This document shows, piece by piece, positions 42,488 to 53,058 of a stretch of DNA of 64,000 nt. A program made the position numbers and the translations under genes. The notes under the pieces are model-generated. The model worked only from the letters and a program-made list of their open reading frames with translations. It searched no databases and had not been told where the DNA came from. Within the stretch, counting starts at the first letter, position 1. Every line of letters begins with the position of its first letter. Origin of the DNA: Hawksworthiomyces lignivorus (taxonomy: Eukaryota > Ascomycota > Sordariomycetes > Ophiostomatales > Ophiostomataceae); contig NTMA01000007.1 of NCBI GenBank assembly GCA_002917075.1, forward strand, positions 62,001 through 126,000. The letters are read 5' to 3'.

Positions 42488-44440
42488 GGGGGGGATGAGG
42501 GAGGATAAGAGGATGAGGGAGTGCGTTTCGGCTGAAGATTGGTTACGCTGTTTACGTCTGGTCTTACGTCGGTTGGTCTTGCTGTGAATGAAGAGATAGG
42601 TGATGGGTCACGTCTTTCTACGAGGTCTTGCGTTTTGCTAAGCGCTGCATTGCTTGGCGTTTTCTTTATCTCCTTTTTGAGGGGGAACGAATGTTACGGT
42701 TCTTGTTTAAAATTGCTTTCTTGTTGTTGTTCCCTCAATATTAATTAATTCTGCTTGCTCGATAAAATTATACTCTGTTTCTGCTTGCTACAACATTGGC
42801 TCTGAGACAATGATTCTCCCTCACTTTAAAATGGATCTTTGCTAGTCTAAACCTCAGTCAACTGACGCAGTCAGCTTCATGTGTCTCTCGGTGCCAATTG
42901 TCTCCAGTTTGATCTTGAATCGAACTTGAGTGTGCTCGTTGTCTCTCTGTTTGCCCTGCCGTTGTGTTGTCTATTCGTTCGCTTCCCCTGCTGTTTGCTT
43001 CATCTCACAGAGCTTGCTCGTTTGCTCACTTAACAGTTTTCTTTCTGTTTGTTGGTTCACTCTCGTTTACTTCTACCCTACTACTCTTTGATCTTTTTAC
43101 CTGTCTCTTTCCCCACCTTTTGTATATATATCCGTACACCTCTCCTCCTCACCTCTCTTCCTTAACTTCTTCTTCCACCATTTTCTTATCTGCTCCGGCC
43201 ACTTCAAGAGTGAGAAGGAGCATATCTTGCCGACTGTGTTTCTTATGGAGTCTATGTCCAGAAGCAAGTAGGCCCTTTCAGCGGAGGCCGCCAAAGGCAG
43301 CCGTTTCCGACGCTCGGCCTGCATTTGTCTTCAAATCTTTCCAAGCAGACTTTCAGCACATCCAAATGACGCGCACAAAGAGTGATAGACTTTGGCTTAG
43401 AGACGATAGTATTCTCCTATTGCTCTTGTCTCAATATTTGCAAAGAATTGCTTCTTATCTGGCCTGGAGATGATGTTTGGTTTGAAGATGTGAGTTTTGT
43501 TTTGCTTAGGTTCTAATCATTTTCCTTCATTGACTAATGGATGCATAGGGGATTCGGCTTAGATTTTGACAGAACCACCGGCATTCTAGGACAATTGAGC
43601 ACAGCTAGCCCAAAGCGCACAATTTGGAAGAAAGTCTTTGTCCATGCACGTGGTATATTTTCTGATTCTTCACGCATGTGAATTCCCAGTCGGCTAGGCA
43701 GTCGTCCGGGCAATGGTATAATTGTGCCATTATTAAACGACACCGGATCAACGTGCCAAGGCATTCTTTGGCGGTTGGTCTCCAGCTAGCCTGTCGTAAG
43801 CTCCTCCATGATTATCGCCATCTAATTACGCAACACGTCCGCCGATACCACTTGCAGTCTGGGGATTCGGGAGGAGGCGCTGCTTTGGCTCAGTACGCTG
43901 GCCTGGTGGCAATCGTGCGTGCTCAAGCTGGTCAGGCGGCGGCTGCCGCTGGGCAGCCCTTGGCGGCAAGTCAATTATCTGTCGCCTCTCCATTGTGGCT
44001 CCGCTGATTCTCTCTCAGCCTCGTCTCCTCCGCCTACGGGCTGGTGACGAACTGTACGATTTTAAGGACTCACGTACCTACGTGCGGTAGTTTCGCGGAA
44101 CGTGAAATCGGGAATGCAAGTGACGTCTCGGAATGCTATATCTTTAAAATAGATATGCAAACTATTGATAGGGTTGGATCCTATGACTCCTTGATGCACA
44201 GAATGGGGTTGACTGGTTTCTCCAGAGCTGGATCAGATACGACTATGAGAGTTTACGATGCGTCATTTGAGAAGACCCTCGCGTCTTCAATCGAAGCTCG
44301 CAATCAAACGCGTGATCCGAGCCGAAAGAAATCCGATACTGGTTGTGGTGCTATATACCTACAGTCCTCCATCTGATTCACTTCATACTCTGACAGCTTG
44401 CCCTTCTTTAAATCCCTTTCCGAGCAACAGCCAGAGCAAT
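42488..44440. other. Gene-poor region
   Basis: The 3' flank of the Cut12-like gene, then C/T-rich sequence (about 42960-43260) that looks like a promoter or leader but precedes no gene I can support. 43500-44440 is mixed sequence with short frames and no motifs. It leads into a helicase relic and may be the eroded 5' part of that gene. Confidence 0.45.
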
Positions 44441-45001
44441 GCCGGCGAGGGCGGTAGCGGCGTAGTGCTACCTAAGCGAATGGTGGTCTTTTGTGCACGA
44501 CCGCTTACAGCGTACCTCCTCCACCAGCTCCTGTCCCTCGAGTTCTAGAACACTGGCCTGAGCGTCGACATAGTCAGCTCAAAAATGCGTCCTTCGTTCC
44601 GGCCGGTACATTACAGCTCGTTTACGCCGCTGTGGACTACCCCCAAGTGGGACGCCGAGGTAGACCGCAAAGGTGGTCCCGCCGTGCCAGTGGCGACCAC
44701 TAGCGTTTCTGGTACCGCAGTCGAGCTGATGCGGGCCAGTTACGCCGCGGTTTTTGAACCATCCAGCGCGGCCAGTCAAGAGACCCAGGCATTCGGTCGA
44801 GTGGACCGCTCCGGACAGCCACTGGAGCCGCATCTGACGAAGACCATTTACCCCGACAATGTCGTGGAGCGTATCATCATCGATCGCCACGTCTCGCGGC
44901 AGACGTCGGCAAATGACGAGGCCAGCCAGGACTTGCACTTGGCCGCCGACGCTGTCCCAGCCGCTGTCTCCGTCACCGCCGCCCACAGCGCCCCATGGTG
45001 A
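44441..45001 (+). pseudogene. SNF2-family helicase C-terminal relic
   Basis: One reading frame holds two helicase C-core landmarks in order and at the usual spacing. KRMVVFCARPLTAYLLHQLL (from about 44474) resembles the opening of the C-terminal helicase lobe. TSVSGTAVELMRASYAAVFEPSS, then QETQAFGRVDRSGQ (about 44795) resemble motifs V and VI, followed by ERIIIDRHVSRQ. An in-frame TAG at 44546-44548 separates them. No start, no N-terminal ATPase lobe and no splice pattern that removes the stop were found. I read it as a truncated pseudogene. A young gene made from such a relic (the frame from 44585, 138 aa) is possible but weak. Confidence 0.55.
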
Positions 45002-45468
45002 CCATGCTAACAGAGGCAGACAATGTCGTCGATATGTCAGACATGCACGGCCATGACGAAAATAATAAGGGTATCCTCGAAGAGGGCGAGGAGGAAGCAG
45101 AAGAGGACGGGCAAGACGAAGAGAATAAGTAGGGCGAGATTGAGATAATGCAACAGCTTTGTGGTTATTCTAGGAATATGAAAGGGGACGATGCCGCCAG
45201 CTCCAGATGGCGACGAAATTATGCGTCTTCTAGATGCTCTAAAGGAGGTGTCGGGCCTTCTGCCTTCTCATGAGAGCAGGAGAGCATCGGCACTTTGAAG
45301 CAGAAAAAGAGAGGCTCCGCCTCTATTTATTCATACAACCACGGATAGAACAAGTCTATTCTCAAGTTGATTGGAGAAGTTTTGGTGATGAAACTACGAA
45401 GAAGATGTCTGGCAGAGACCCGACGCCACCTCAATTACAAGACAGGTACGGCCTTGGAGCTGATGTAG

Positions 45469-45819
45469 GTGGATGGTGATGACGGCCACAACAACGGCGA
45501 TGATGGAGACGCTGCAGGTAATGACCTGGCTCCGACCCCCACCCGAGCCTATTACGATGCTACACCCTACATACCCTGCTTTCGTTCTGCGATTAATCAA
45601 GCTGTCGCATCGGAGGGCTTCCGGGTCCGATATGAGTGCGTCTACAATGGAGTCACACGCTGCAATGCTTTCGCCAACCCCAAGAAGAAGGCTTCCTGCA
45701 TTTCTGTGACCTACAATTACCAGTGGCACGACAGCCATGAGTCTGGACACAGTCAGATTGATTGTTCTCAACCTAGAGCGTGTAGATCTTGTGGTCGGCC
45801 GGGGAGTGAAAAGTGTTAG
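45469..45819 (+). CDS. Possible exon of small cysteine-rich protein
   Basis: A 116-codon frame without an ATG of its own. It follows an acceptor-like GATGTAG, so it may be a last exon. Eight Cys are spread through the last 85 residues (YIPCF, RYECVY, TRCNA, ASCIS, QIDCSQ, RACRSC, EKC), ending directly after a Cys, as in small secreted fungal proteins. I found no upstream exon with a signal peptide. It lies in decayed DNA, so it may be a remnant or chance. Overlapping open frames on the other strand also exist. Confidence 0.2.
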   Translation: MDGDDGHNNGDDGDAAGNDLAPTPTRAYYDATPYIPCFRSAINQAVASEGFRVRYECVYNGVTRCNAFANPKKKASCISVTYNYQWHDSHESGHSQIDCSQPRACRSCGRPGSEKC

Positions 45820-45882
45820 TGTCTGAATGTGAAGAGCGACTGATGGTTTGACTTGCAAAATGAGGTGTTAGAGTTCTTAAAT

Positions 45883-45902
45883 GAGCGACACACCCCGAAT
45901 GA
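45883..45902. repeat. Transposon-end-like repeat copy A
   Basis: It agrees at 18 of 20 positions with 60244-60263, sharing the exact core CACACCCCGAATGA. The other copy sits directly behind a TA dinucleotide next to a mariner-like transposase remnant, so this is probably a solo end or MITE fragment. Confidence 0.55.
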
Positions 45903-47668
45903 TGATGATGATGATTAGAAAGGTCACATAGCTACCAATTAGGGAGGCTCCTTTGACCAGAGAGGTCAAATTTGTTCTCACTGGTCTGATAAGTACAACT
46001 GATCAGATGGTTCAAGTCTTTCTGATCATTGTTTTAAGAGCTCTGGTTGTTTTGGTGATTAGGTTGAGTCGAGGAGTCTGCACGCCTCGTTCTCGCCATC
46101 TAGGAGTAGGCTGTCCTAAGTACTCACATCCGGCTCATGTGGGTTTAGAGAGCTTCATCCATCTTTACATCAGCATATTTCGGCACAAGGCATCGATGAA
46201 GATATGTTTTCTCTTCAGAGTTCCGTTATGTGGATGTTAAGCATGTTTTAACTCGTGCCAGGAATTTTGACGATTCAGCTCTAGAGTATCTTTCGTTGGA
46301 CGAGTCGTCTTGCTATGCGCGACAGAAATTCGCCAGGGGCTGATATCCTCTTCCAGCTCCCAGGCTTGAAATTTCCGCATAGTCTTGCAGCCCGTGGGGC
46401 TCTATAGGAACAGAGTATGAAGAAGAGCACCACTTGGAAGCTTCAGATGGAGAGGACCATTTCCGCCGCACACTACGCTGACCAAGAGGCAGCTTATCCT
46501 CTGCTAAATATGGGACGAATCTTACGGTTTCCTGTAAGGGGTTGATGCCCCAGAGATGCATCATGGCCCGGTTTTCATTTGGGACCTCAATGAGCTCCAG
46601 CAGATTCCGTGACCGGAATTGTTTCCCACGATTGTGAATTGTCGTGTGTTTGTAAATGTTCATGCATTGCATTTTCCCATTCTTGTGTGCCAACCAACTT
46701 CTTCTGGCCTCTGCCGCTGCCCGAGATGTGGACGGCATGACATCTTGGTGCAGCTGGCCTTGTGCACATGTGGTGTTAAAAATTTGTTTGGTCAAGTACG
46801 GGGCTGCGACATGCTGACGGCGAAATTGCGGCTGCGTGGGAAACGCGGTGATGAAGGCATGCTGCCAGTACTCGACGGAACGGTTTCTGATTAAGGCCGA
46901 GTCGATGGCAGGAAAGGAAAAAGAATGGAATGCAATCGGGAAAGGAGAAGAAAGCGGCAGAAGAATAGCGGAAAGGAAAAATGTTTCGGTGATGGTAGGG
47001 AGGGAAAGATTCGAATGATCGGAAGAAATATTTTGAAGCTGAGAAGGAGTTTGGTACTAAGACCAAGGCATGTCAAGTTGATGTTGTATGTTTGGAAGAG
47101 CAGAGCAAGGGTGATGACTTGTAAAAGGGAAAATATCTTTGAAAACAGTTTCGTCCATGATGCGGCGTTGCTGCCAGCTGCCGGTCTATTGCAGCGGGCC
47201 ACCAAACAGACCATGCAAAGTTCTCAGATACCTTCTCTGCGTTGCAACTTGCAAATGAAGCAGCAGTTGCATAGCCAAATCTGCCTTGATTTAAGGAACA
47301 GGTACATGTTACCAATTCATTCTTCTTCAGCCCATTTCACAGTATTCAAGACCGAGAGGTAGTATGAAATATTTAGGCTAGTGTTGCATTTCACCCTTGG
47401 GGTTTTATTGTTTCTCTAGAAGACATGTACAATTCAATTCGAAGAACACAATGGTCTCTCAGCAATGGAAAGCATCCCCTCGGAAAGATATATTTTGAAG
47501 CACTTGGACAAAGACCGTTAAGAGGAACAGATACAGAAAAGTACACCATGAAATACACATATTAGATAAAAATAAACGCTTGAAAAATACTGCTATGCCC
47601 ACTTTCCTGAAAGACTACCCGCCGCTCCCTTTTGTTATTTCCTGCCCTTCCATGCAGCCCAGACCCCT

Positions 47669-49483
47669 TCACCCGCCCAGAAACCCCCGCTGCCGGTTCC
47701 GCGCCAGCTCCGAGGTCATGGCATCCAGCTGCACGCCGACGAGGACGCACTCGACGGCGCTCTTGCCGTTGCGGACGCCCTGGATGCGCAGGCGCCACTG
47801 GCCCGTCTTGACGATCCACTCGGTGGTGGGCGGGGCGCCCGTTCCGCCGCCGCTGCCGCCCGCGGCGCTGGCCCGCAGCGCGGTGTAGTCGATGCGGCGG
47901 CGCTTACGCGACGGAGGCGCGCCGGCGCCGCCAGCGCCGCTGCCAAAGGGCGAGGAGCCTAGCGGCGGCGGGGTAGTGCCGATGGGGGTGGTAGTGGCGC
48001 TGCTGACGCTAGCGCCGTCGTCGTCAGCGCCGGCGGCACCGGAGGCGGTGGCGGCGGTCTCGGGCAGCACAAAGGGGCGGCCGTCGAGGGTGATGGCGGT
48101 CTCGGGCTCGAGGACGACGCGGACGAGGTCGTCGCTGAGCGGGGTGTTGCCTGGGGTTGGGGGCTGGCTGCTGGCGCCGCCCTTGGCCATGAGTAGGCCG
48201 AGGGGCTGGGTGGTGGGGGGCAGGTTGAGCTTGGTGGCGACGACCTCGAAGAGGCGGGCGACGCGGATCTTGGTGTCGCGGAAGAACTCGGCGCGGATGC
48301 CGGTGTTAGCGTTAGCGGCACCAGCACCGCTACTTGGGCCCCCCGGCGGCGGCGGGGGAAAAAAGTGCAGCTTGGTGTTCTCGCCGCCGATCTCGAGCAC
48401 CAGCTCGGCGGGCCGGTCATCGACAAAGGGCCGGGCGTAGTTGACCCAGCCGGCCAGCGGGTCGCCCATGGCGGGCTCGGCCAGCACGGAGATGCCCGAC
48501 TTGAGAATGTCCTCGATGCGCAGGGCCATCTCGAGGCGCTGGCGCGCCTGGTTGAAGGACAGCGAGTGGGCGATCAGCTTCTGCTCCAGGCCCTTGAAGT
48601 TGAAGTAGCGGCAGTCGCGCAGCAGTGTCTGGCGGTGCACCTCGTCGCGGATGTTCACGGGATAGCCGCGCAGCAGGTGCAGCAGCTCCTCAAACGTCTC
48701 GGCGGAGCGGCCCGGCACCGAGGGCGGCATGATGGACGGCGGGCGCAGCAGGCCCTCGCGGTCCAGGCCCGGAAACAGGTCATCCTTGTTGCTAAAGAAG
48801 ATAGCAAAGCCTAGGGAGAAGTAGTTGGGCGAGTTGCCCGGGTCCTGGAACATGTCACGCGGGATCTGGAACTCGCGGTGGCCGATGGACATGAAGATGG
48901 ACTCCTCGTACAGCTGCGAGACGAGCTTGGGCAGCGAGTAGAACTGGGCGTCGGCAAACAGGCGCACAAAGTGCGTGCCGTCGCGCGGCTGCACGTGGTA
49001 GCCCTGCAGGTGCAGCGAGATGTCGTGGAAGGTGGCGGGGTCGCGGTCGATGTAGAGGGTGCGTAGGACGGCGGGGTCCTCACCGTTGCTCTCGGCCGTC
49101 CGCAGCTGGCACTGGAAGTACTGGGAGAAGTAGGAGGGGGCGTCGGACGACAGCGAGGCGCCCGAGAGCTTGAACAGCTCGCAGCCGATCTGGATGGGGA
49201 ACACGCGCTCGTGCGGCAGGATGGAGGGGATCTTGTTGTGGCGGGACGTCGCTGACAGCGACCGCTCGCGGTTCGGCGTGGAGGACTCGGTGCCGTTTGG
49301 GTTGCTGGCCGCCGCCACTGTTGCTTTTGTGAGCTGCGAGCCGACGAGAGGTACGAAGGGGATTTGCTGGGCTGATTGGTGCGATGGTAGCGGCGTTGGA
49401 GTGGCCGACTGGGACGAGGTGATAACCATGGGCTGCGGTGTCTGGCTCCCGCTTGTGGAGCGGGCACGTTCGGACGTCGACAT
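47669..49483 (-). CDS. BTB/T1-domain protein (yeast YLR108C/YDR132C type)
   Basis: Intronless, 604 aa. Residues 1-85 are Ser/Thr-rich. The BTB/T1-like fold starts at FPIQIGCELFKLSGASLSSDAPSYF and continues with LYIDRDPATFHDISLHLQGY and FADAQFYSLPKLVSQLYEE. A second, related module follows with FMSIGHREFQIPRDMF, NYFSLGF, and ELLHLLRGYPV, then TLLRDCRYFNFKGLEQKLI. The C-terminal 220 residues are Pro/Gly/Ala-rich with the basic SRKRRRIDY, and end with TEWIVKTGQWRLRIQG. Fungal members of this family are conserved but of unknown role; BTB folds mediate oligomerisation or cullin binding. The very GC-rich 3' half yields several shadow frames. Confidence 0.85.
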   Translation of the reverse strand: MSTSERARSTSGSQTPQPMVITSSQSATPTPLPSHQSAQQIPFVPLVGSQLTKATVAAASNPNGTESSTPNRERSLSATSRHNKIPSILPHERVFPIQIGCELFKLSGASLSSDAPSYFSQYFQCQLRTAESNGEDPAVLRTLYIDRDPATFHDISLHLQGYHVQPRDGTHFVRLFADAQFYSLPKLVSQLYEESIFMSIGHREFQIPRDMFQDPGNSPNYFSLGFAIFFSNKDDLFPGLDREGLLRPPSIMPPSVPGRSAETFEELLHLLRGYPVNIRDEVHRQTLLRDCRYFNFKGLEQKLIAHSLSFNQARQRLEMALRIEDILKSGISVLAEPAMGDPLAGWVNYARPFVDDRPAELVLEIGGENTKLHFFPPPPPGGPSSGAGAANANTGIRAEFFRDTKIRVARLFEVVATKLNLPPTTQPLGLLMAKGGASSQPPTPGNTPLSDDLVRVVLEPETAITLDGRPFVLPETAATASGAAGADDDGASVSSATTTPIGTTPPPLGSSPFGSGAGGAGAPPSRKRRRIDYTALRASAAGGSGGGTGAPPTTEWIVKTGQWRLRIQGVRNGKSAVECVLVGVQLDAMTSELARNRQRGFLGG

Positions 49484-50902
49484 GGTGTCAGGATAAGAGA
49501 AGAGATGGAAGTGACAGAAGAGGGGGAAGAAGAGATATTAGAGCTAAAGAGAAAGAGGGAAAGAAAGAGTCAAAGATTCTGAAGCTCTTGCTCATGCGAA
49601 GCTCATGCGACTGGTCATGGAGATCCGAGGCAGGTGGGATGGATCATGACAAATGAAGCCAGTCTATGATGCCATTGAAGACAGCCAGACACAGCTTGAC
49701 GAGAGCTGCTAGACGAGTTTCTTACTAGCCGTGGTAGAGTAGAGGAGTAGGTATCAAGCGATCCGAGACAGAAAAAAAAATAAGAAACGAAGAGCTACTT
49801 CGAAGCCGAAAAGTGGCTGACGAGGCTGTTAGAGGGCCGCAGAGAGATTGAGGGCGTATCCCGTGATGATGTAGAATTGAGCGCAAGCTTACCACGGAGC
49901 TGAGGACGTAAGGGAAAAGCCAATCATCCAAGAATGCCGTTTTATTTTTTCCCTTTAATTTTTTTTATCAATTCTGGTGCTGTCTCGGTATCGAATAAAG
50001 TTTGTGTGGCTGATAACGAGAGAGAGAAGTCCAAAAATTTGGGCGATGAGACTGGCGCATTGAAGATGGTGATGAATGGAGAAATGAGGCACTGTAAAAT
50101 ACGACTAATAATTGGGTAAGCGCATAGTAAACCGCCGACGATCTCCCCGGCTTGGTCTAGTCCAGAAATAGACTAGCGTTGTTGCATTACTGATTGGCAG
50201 TTTTAAGAGTATTACTGATTCGGGGCTGATTAGTCAGACAACCTTCTACCCGGATATTGCATACAATATTAATGTTTTTCCGCTGTAGTTAGCCTTCTTC
50301 GCTTCTTATCTTCTCTTCCGCTGCCGTTGGATGATCAACAATGTCAAACAAGTTGCAGATCATAAGACGTGCTCAGCGACTGAGGAGGTTCATGAAATAT
50401 CACCACTCCCACTAAAAGCAATACTACAACCAGTTTGCCTGCTTGCCCTGTAGTCAGCATCGTCTCAGCCGAATCCAGCTATTTTACTGGCGCTGCTCCG
50501 AAGATATCAGCTCGAAGTGAGACAAGAAAAAAGTTTGGTCTCATTCCCAAGACACCCAACCGTAAACTATTGGAAAAATGGACACCGGAGCATATGGTGA
50601 GGCATTTCGGCTTGCGCCGTCTTAAGCTACTTTCAAACTTTCGATATTGCACTGCGATGTGTCAAGGACGAGCTACGTAAAACTGGCGCATCAAGTGATG
50701 CGTGCTTAAAGTTCTCGAGTACCTTGAGGGCCGCATGAAGCGGTTCTAAGAAGATATCTAGAACATTATCAAATGGTCTAGTATATAGTGTTTCAAAGGA
50801 GGGTGAGTTCATAGTGGTTATCTTTCTTCAAGAAGATTTATAAATTCATAGTTTGCGAGGTGATATGTAGTATGGTAATTTTTACTCTCAGTGGCGTCTA
50901 CA
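49484..50902. other. Intergenic region
   Basis: 1.4 kb. The first part is the purine-rich (on +) 5' leader of the BTB gene. The rest is AT-rich with no supported gene. It ends at the 3' side of the minus-strand hypothetical gene. Confidence 0.5.
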
Positions 50903-51764
50903 TTATTTGTCTTTGGGATAGACCAATGGTGGTCTAACATAGTACAACGTCCACTGGTTCGATTTATGTAACAGGTTATATATGTCTACTAACATACACA
51001 TTTCGACATACATCCAACCAACGTCGTACTAGAAACATACTTGTTAATATTAAATAAAGACTAGACAGAAAATAGTTTATTTGACTTACATCAGTGTAAC
51101 CCTCTAACGGAGGGAATTCGTCTTGTGGTGCGTCGTCTTCCTCGTCTTCCTCGTCTTCCGGTATATTTTGTCGAGGAATATCGCCCAAGCCGAGCCACGC
51201 CGACTTTTCGATCCGATCTTCTATGGAGTGAAAGGTCCGTTCCCAGGGGGCGGCGACGAGCGCGATAGGAAGCAGAGGTTCACTTGGATGTGGTCCAAGT
51301 TCGTCCTCGACCTTTTCGTACGCTTGTAAATAGTCAAGACACGTTTTATCGACACATAGGCAAAAGTTGAACATCGGAAGATCGTTGCAGTATGCTGCTT
51401 GCGTGGGGGACGTATGATTTGCTATGTCTTGTAAATAATCTCTGCGCCAAACGAGAAAATGTTGGCGGACTTGATCTTTTGTTCCGTTGGCCAGCTCAGG
51501 ATTGTCGACCACGATCCACTGGAGGAACGGATCCAAAAGCTCTGCGTACCGCCCGCCAAGCTGGCGCTCTGTATCGCGAGTTTGTTGCTCGATTTTGTTG
51601 ACAAAACGCGCCCATGCTGCGTCGTCGTCATAAGTACACCGAAATATAACAAACCCCCAACGTCGGACGCCGGAGCCGACTATGCCGCGGATGGTAAGGC
51701 CGTTAAATTCGTCATTCGTTTCGGCTTCTTCTTCGGTCCATAATGGAAAATCTGAGATATCCAT
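50903..51764 (-). CDS. Conserved fungal protein of unknown function
   Basis: Two exons, 51764-51090 and 51028-50903, in phase (266 aa). The splice joins EFPPLEGYTD to YDVGWMYVEMCMLVDIYNLLHKS, which restores an uninterrupted protein; reading through the intron instead gives an unrelated tail. Other landmarks are WGFVIFRCTYDDDAAWARFVNKI, QWIVVDNPELANGTKDQVRQHF and FNFCLCVDKTCLDYL. I recognise this as a common hypothetical family of filamentous fungi, often in multiple copies, without a known role. An acidic stretch (PEDEEDEEDDAPQDE) precedes the splice. It starts 214 bp from the divergent broken gene at 51978. Confidence 0.7.
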
Positions 51765-51977
51765 TTCTAAGGTCGTAATAGTGTAATGAAGAAAGTGGCT
51801 GTAAGAACAATGACAGATGTTTTCGTGTTATTGGTTTTACACAAGTCAGCCTTAAATGGTTTTGATTATTGATATTTGGGTTTTTAAGATTAATTAATGA
51901 ATTTTTTTTGATTGCTGATATTATATACAATATTACATATAACAAGTGCATATCCTTCTCCATCCCTTGTGCTTTCT

Positions 51978-52588
51978 ATGTCTTCCCCATCTTCGTCAAG
52001 CGACAGAGAGAAACAAGAAGTGCCTGCAGATGCACTGGAACATCTAATGGAGCGCATTCCAAAGCTCAAGACGACACTCCTGCACCCTGGGCAATGGAAG
52101 GCGTGGGACATGCAGCTGCATGCCAGCTTGTGCACCCTGGGCATCAGGAGCGTAGAGGCGATTTCTGGTTTTGACGTCGGAACCAGGGTAGTGGTTCTAT
52201 TTCTGATTACTTCCACAATCTCCGAACGGCTGGCAGAAAGAGTGGTTGAAATGGACGATCTGTATGAGACAAACAAGAGTCTCGAAGAATTCTCCTCCCG
52301 GGATGTTGAGCGCGTGTCAAATGTCTCTGAGAGATCACATAAGAGTACGGGGAGCTAGCCAAGCAGTTTTTCGCCTGGTACAACGGAGCAGTGTATACCA
52401 TACGACAAAATGTTGGAGAACTATCATCTCACATACAAATTGAACATCTTCTGACTCTTGTGAAAGAGTGGTATCCTGTTGTTCATGTAGAGCTTCCAAC
52501 GCTTTTTAATACTTGGGTCGGCGAAGAAGTTAGCCAGGTCCTCCATGAAATAGGACGCCACACCCCTGATCGCTGCAACGGCAAATGA
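51978..52588 (+). pseudogene. Unknown gene split over two frames
   Basis: A first frame from ATG 51978 runs to TAG 52358 (126 aa: MSSPSSSSDREKQ... HPGQWKAWDMQLHASLCTLG ... MDDLYETNKSLEE). A second frame, shifted by -1, is open from 52343 to 52588 (ELAKQFFAWYNGAVYTI ... LLTLVKEWYPVVHVELPTLFNTWVGEE) and looks equally protein-like. The overlap at CATAAGAG fits a single-base loss or a -1 shift. I tested introns across 52263-52366 and found none with good sites and correct phase. KLKTTLLHPGQWKAWDMQLHASL faintly resembles the start of Copia-type Gag proteins, but no Cys-His knuckle, protease or polymerase follows. Identity remains unknown. Confidence 0.4.
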
Positions 52589-53058
52589 ATTGCTTACAAT
52601 CTTTATCTGGGTTTTTGGGATGAGATGGAATAAGATTAAACGTGGAATAGTAGACTGCGAGTTTAATTTACGAGCACTGCGACGGAAAAGCTGTTTGCTT
52701 CGTGAGAATTGGTCTACTTAGGAAGACTGTTTAATGGCAGCAAGAAGGAAACAATGAAAGAGATAGAAAGAAATGCACTGTGCAGAATTGATAGACCAAA
52801 AATTGCCTCGAGGAAATGGAAGAAACAAGAAGAACAAAAAGAATCACAAATGAAACCCATCCTGATGCTCCGTTGCTAAGAGTAGAAAAGCCATTGTTGA
52901 ACCATTGAATCCGAACCCGTCCTGCCAGTAGACCGAACCAAAATGCAGAGAGGCGACAAAAAAAAAAAACATGCTTCTTCGCCCGAAAACAGTAGAGGTA
53001 TCTCAAAAAAATGTCTCCTCGTCTTGGTCAGCCCCCAATTTCCACCGCCGCGTTTCGC
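52589..53058. other. Intergenic region
   Basis: 470 bp, AT-rich, 3' flank of the Ser/Gly-rich gene. No feature seen. Confidence 0.5.

Larger units (their letters stand above)
45002..47668. other. Decayed, repeat-bearing region
   Basis: No confident gene. It contains a possible Cys-rich exon (45469-45819, listed separately), a transposon-end-like repeat (45883-45902) running into a GAT microsatellite (45899-45917), and an inverted repeat TTTGACC-AGAGA-GGTCAAA at 45952-45970. A minus-strand open frame at 46313-46795 (160 codons) has no recognisable domain. The region next to 47668 is the 3' flank of the BTB gene. Confidence 0.45.

Noticed and set aside
46313..46795. 160-codon minus-strand open frame
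   Set aside because: Some protein-like stretches (NLLELIEVPNENRAMMHLWG), but no recognised domain and decayed surroundings. Could be a gene remnant; too weak to call.
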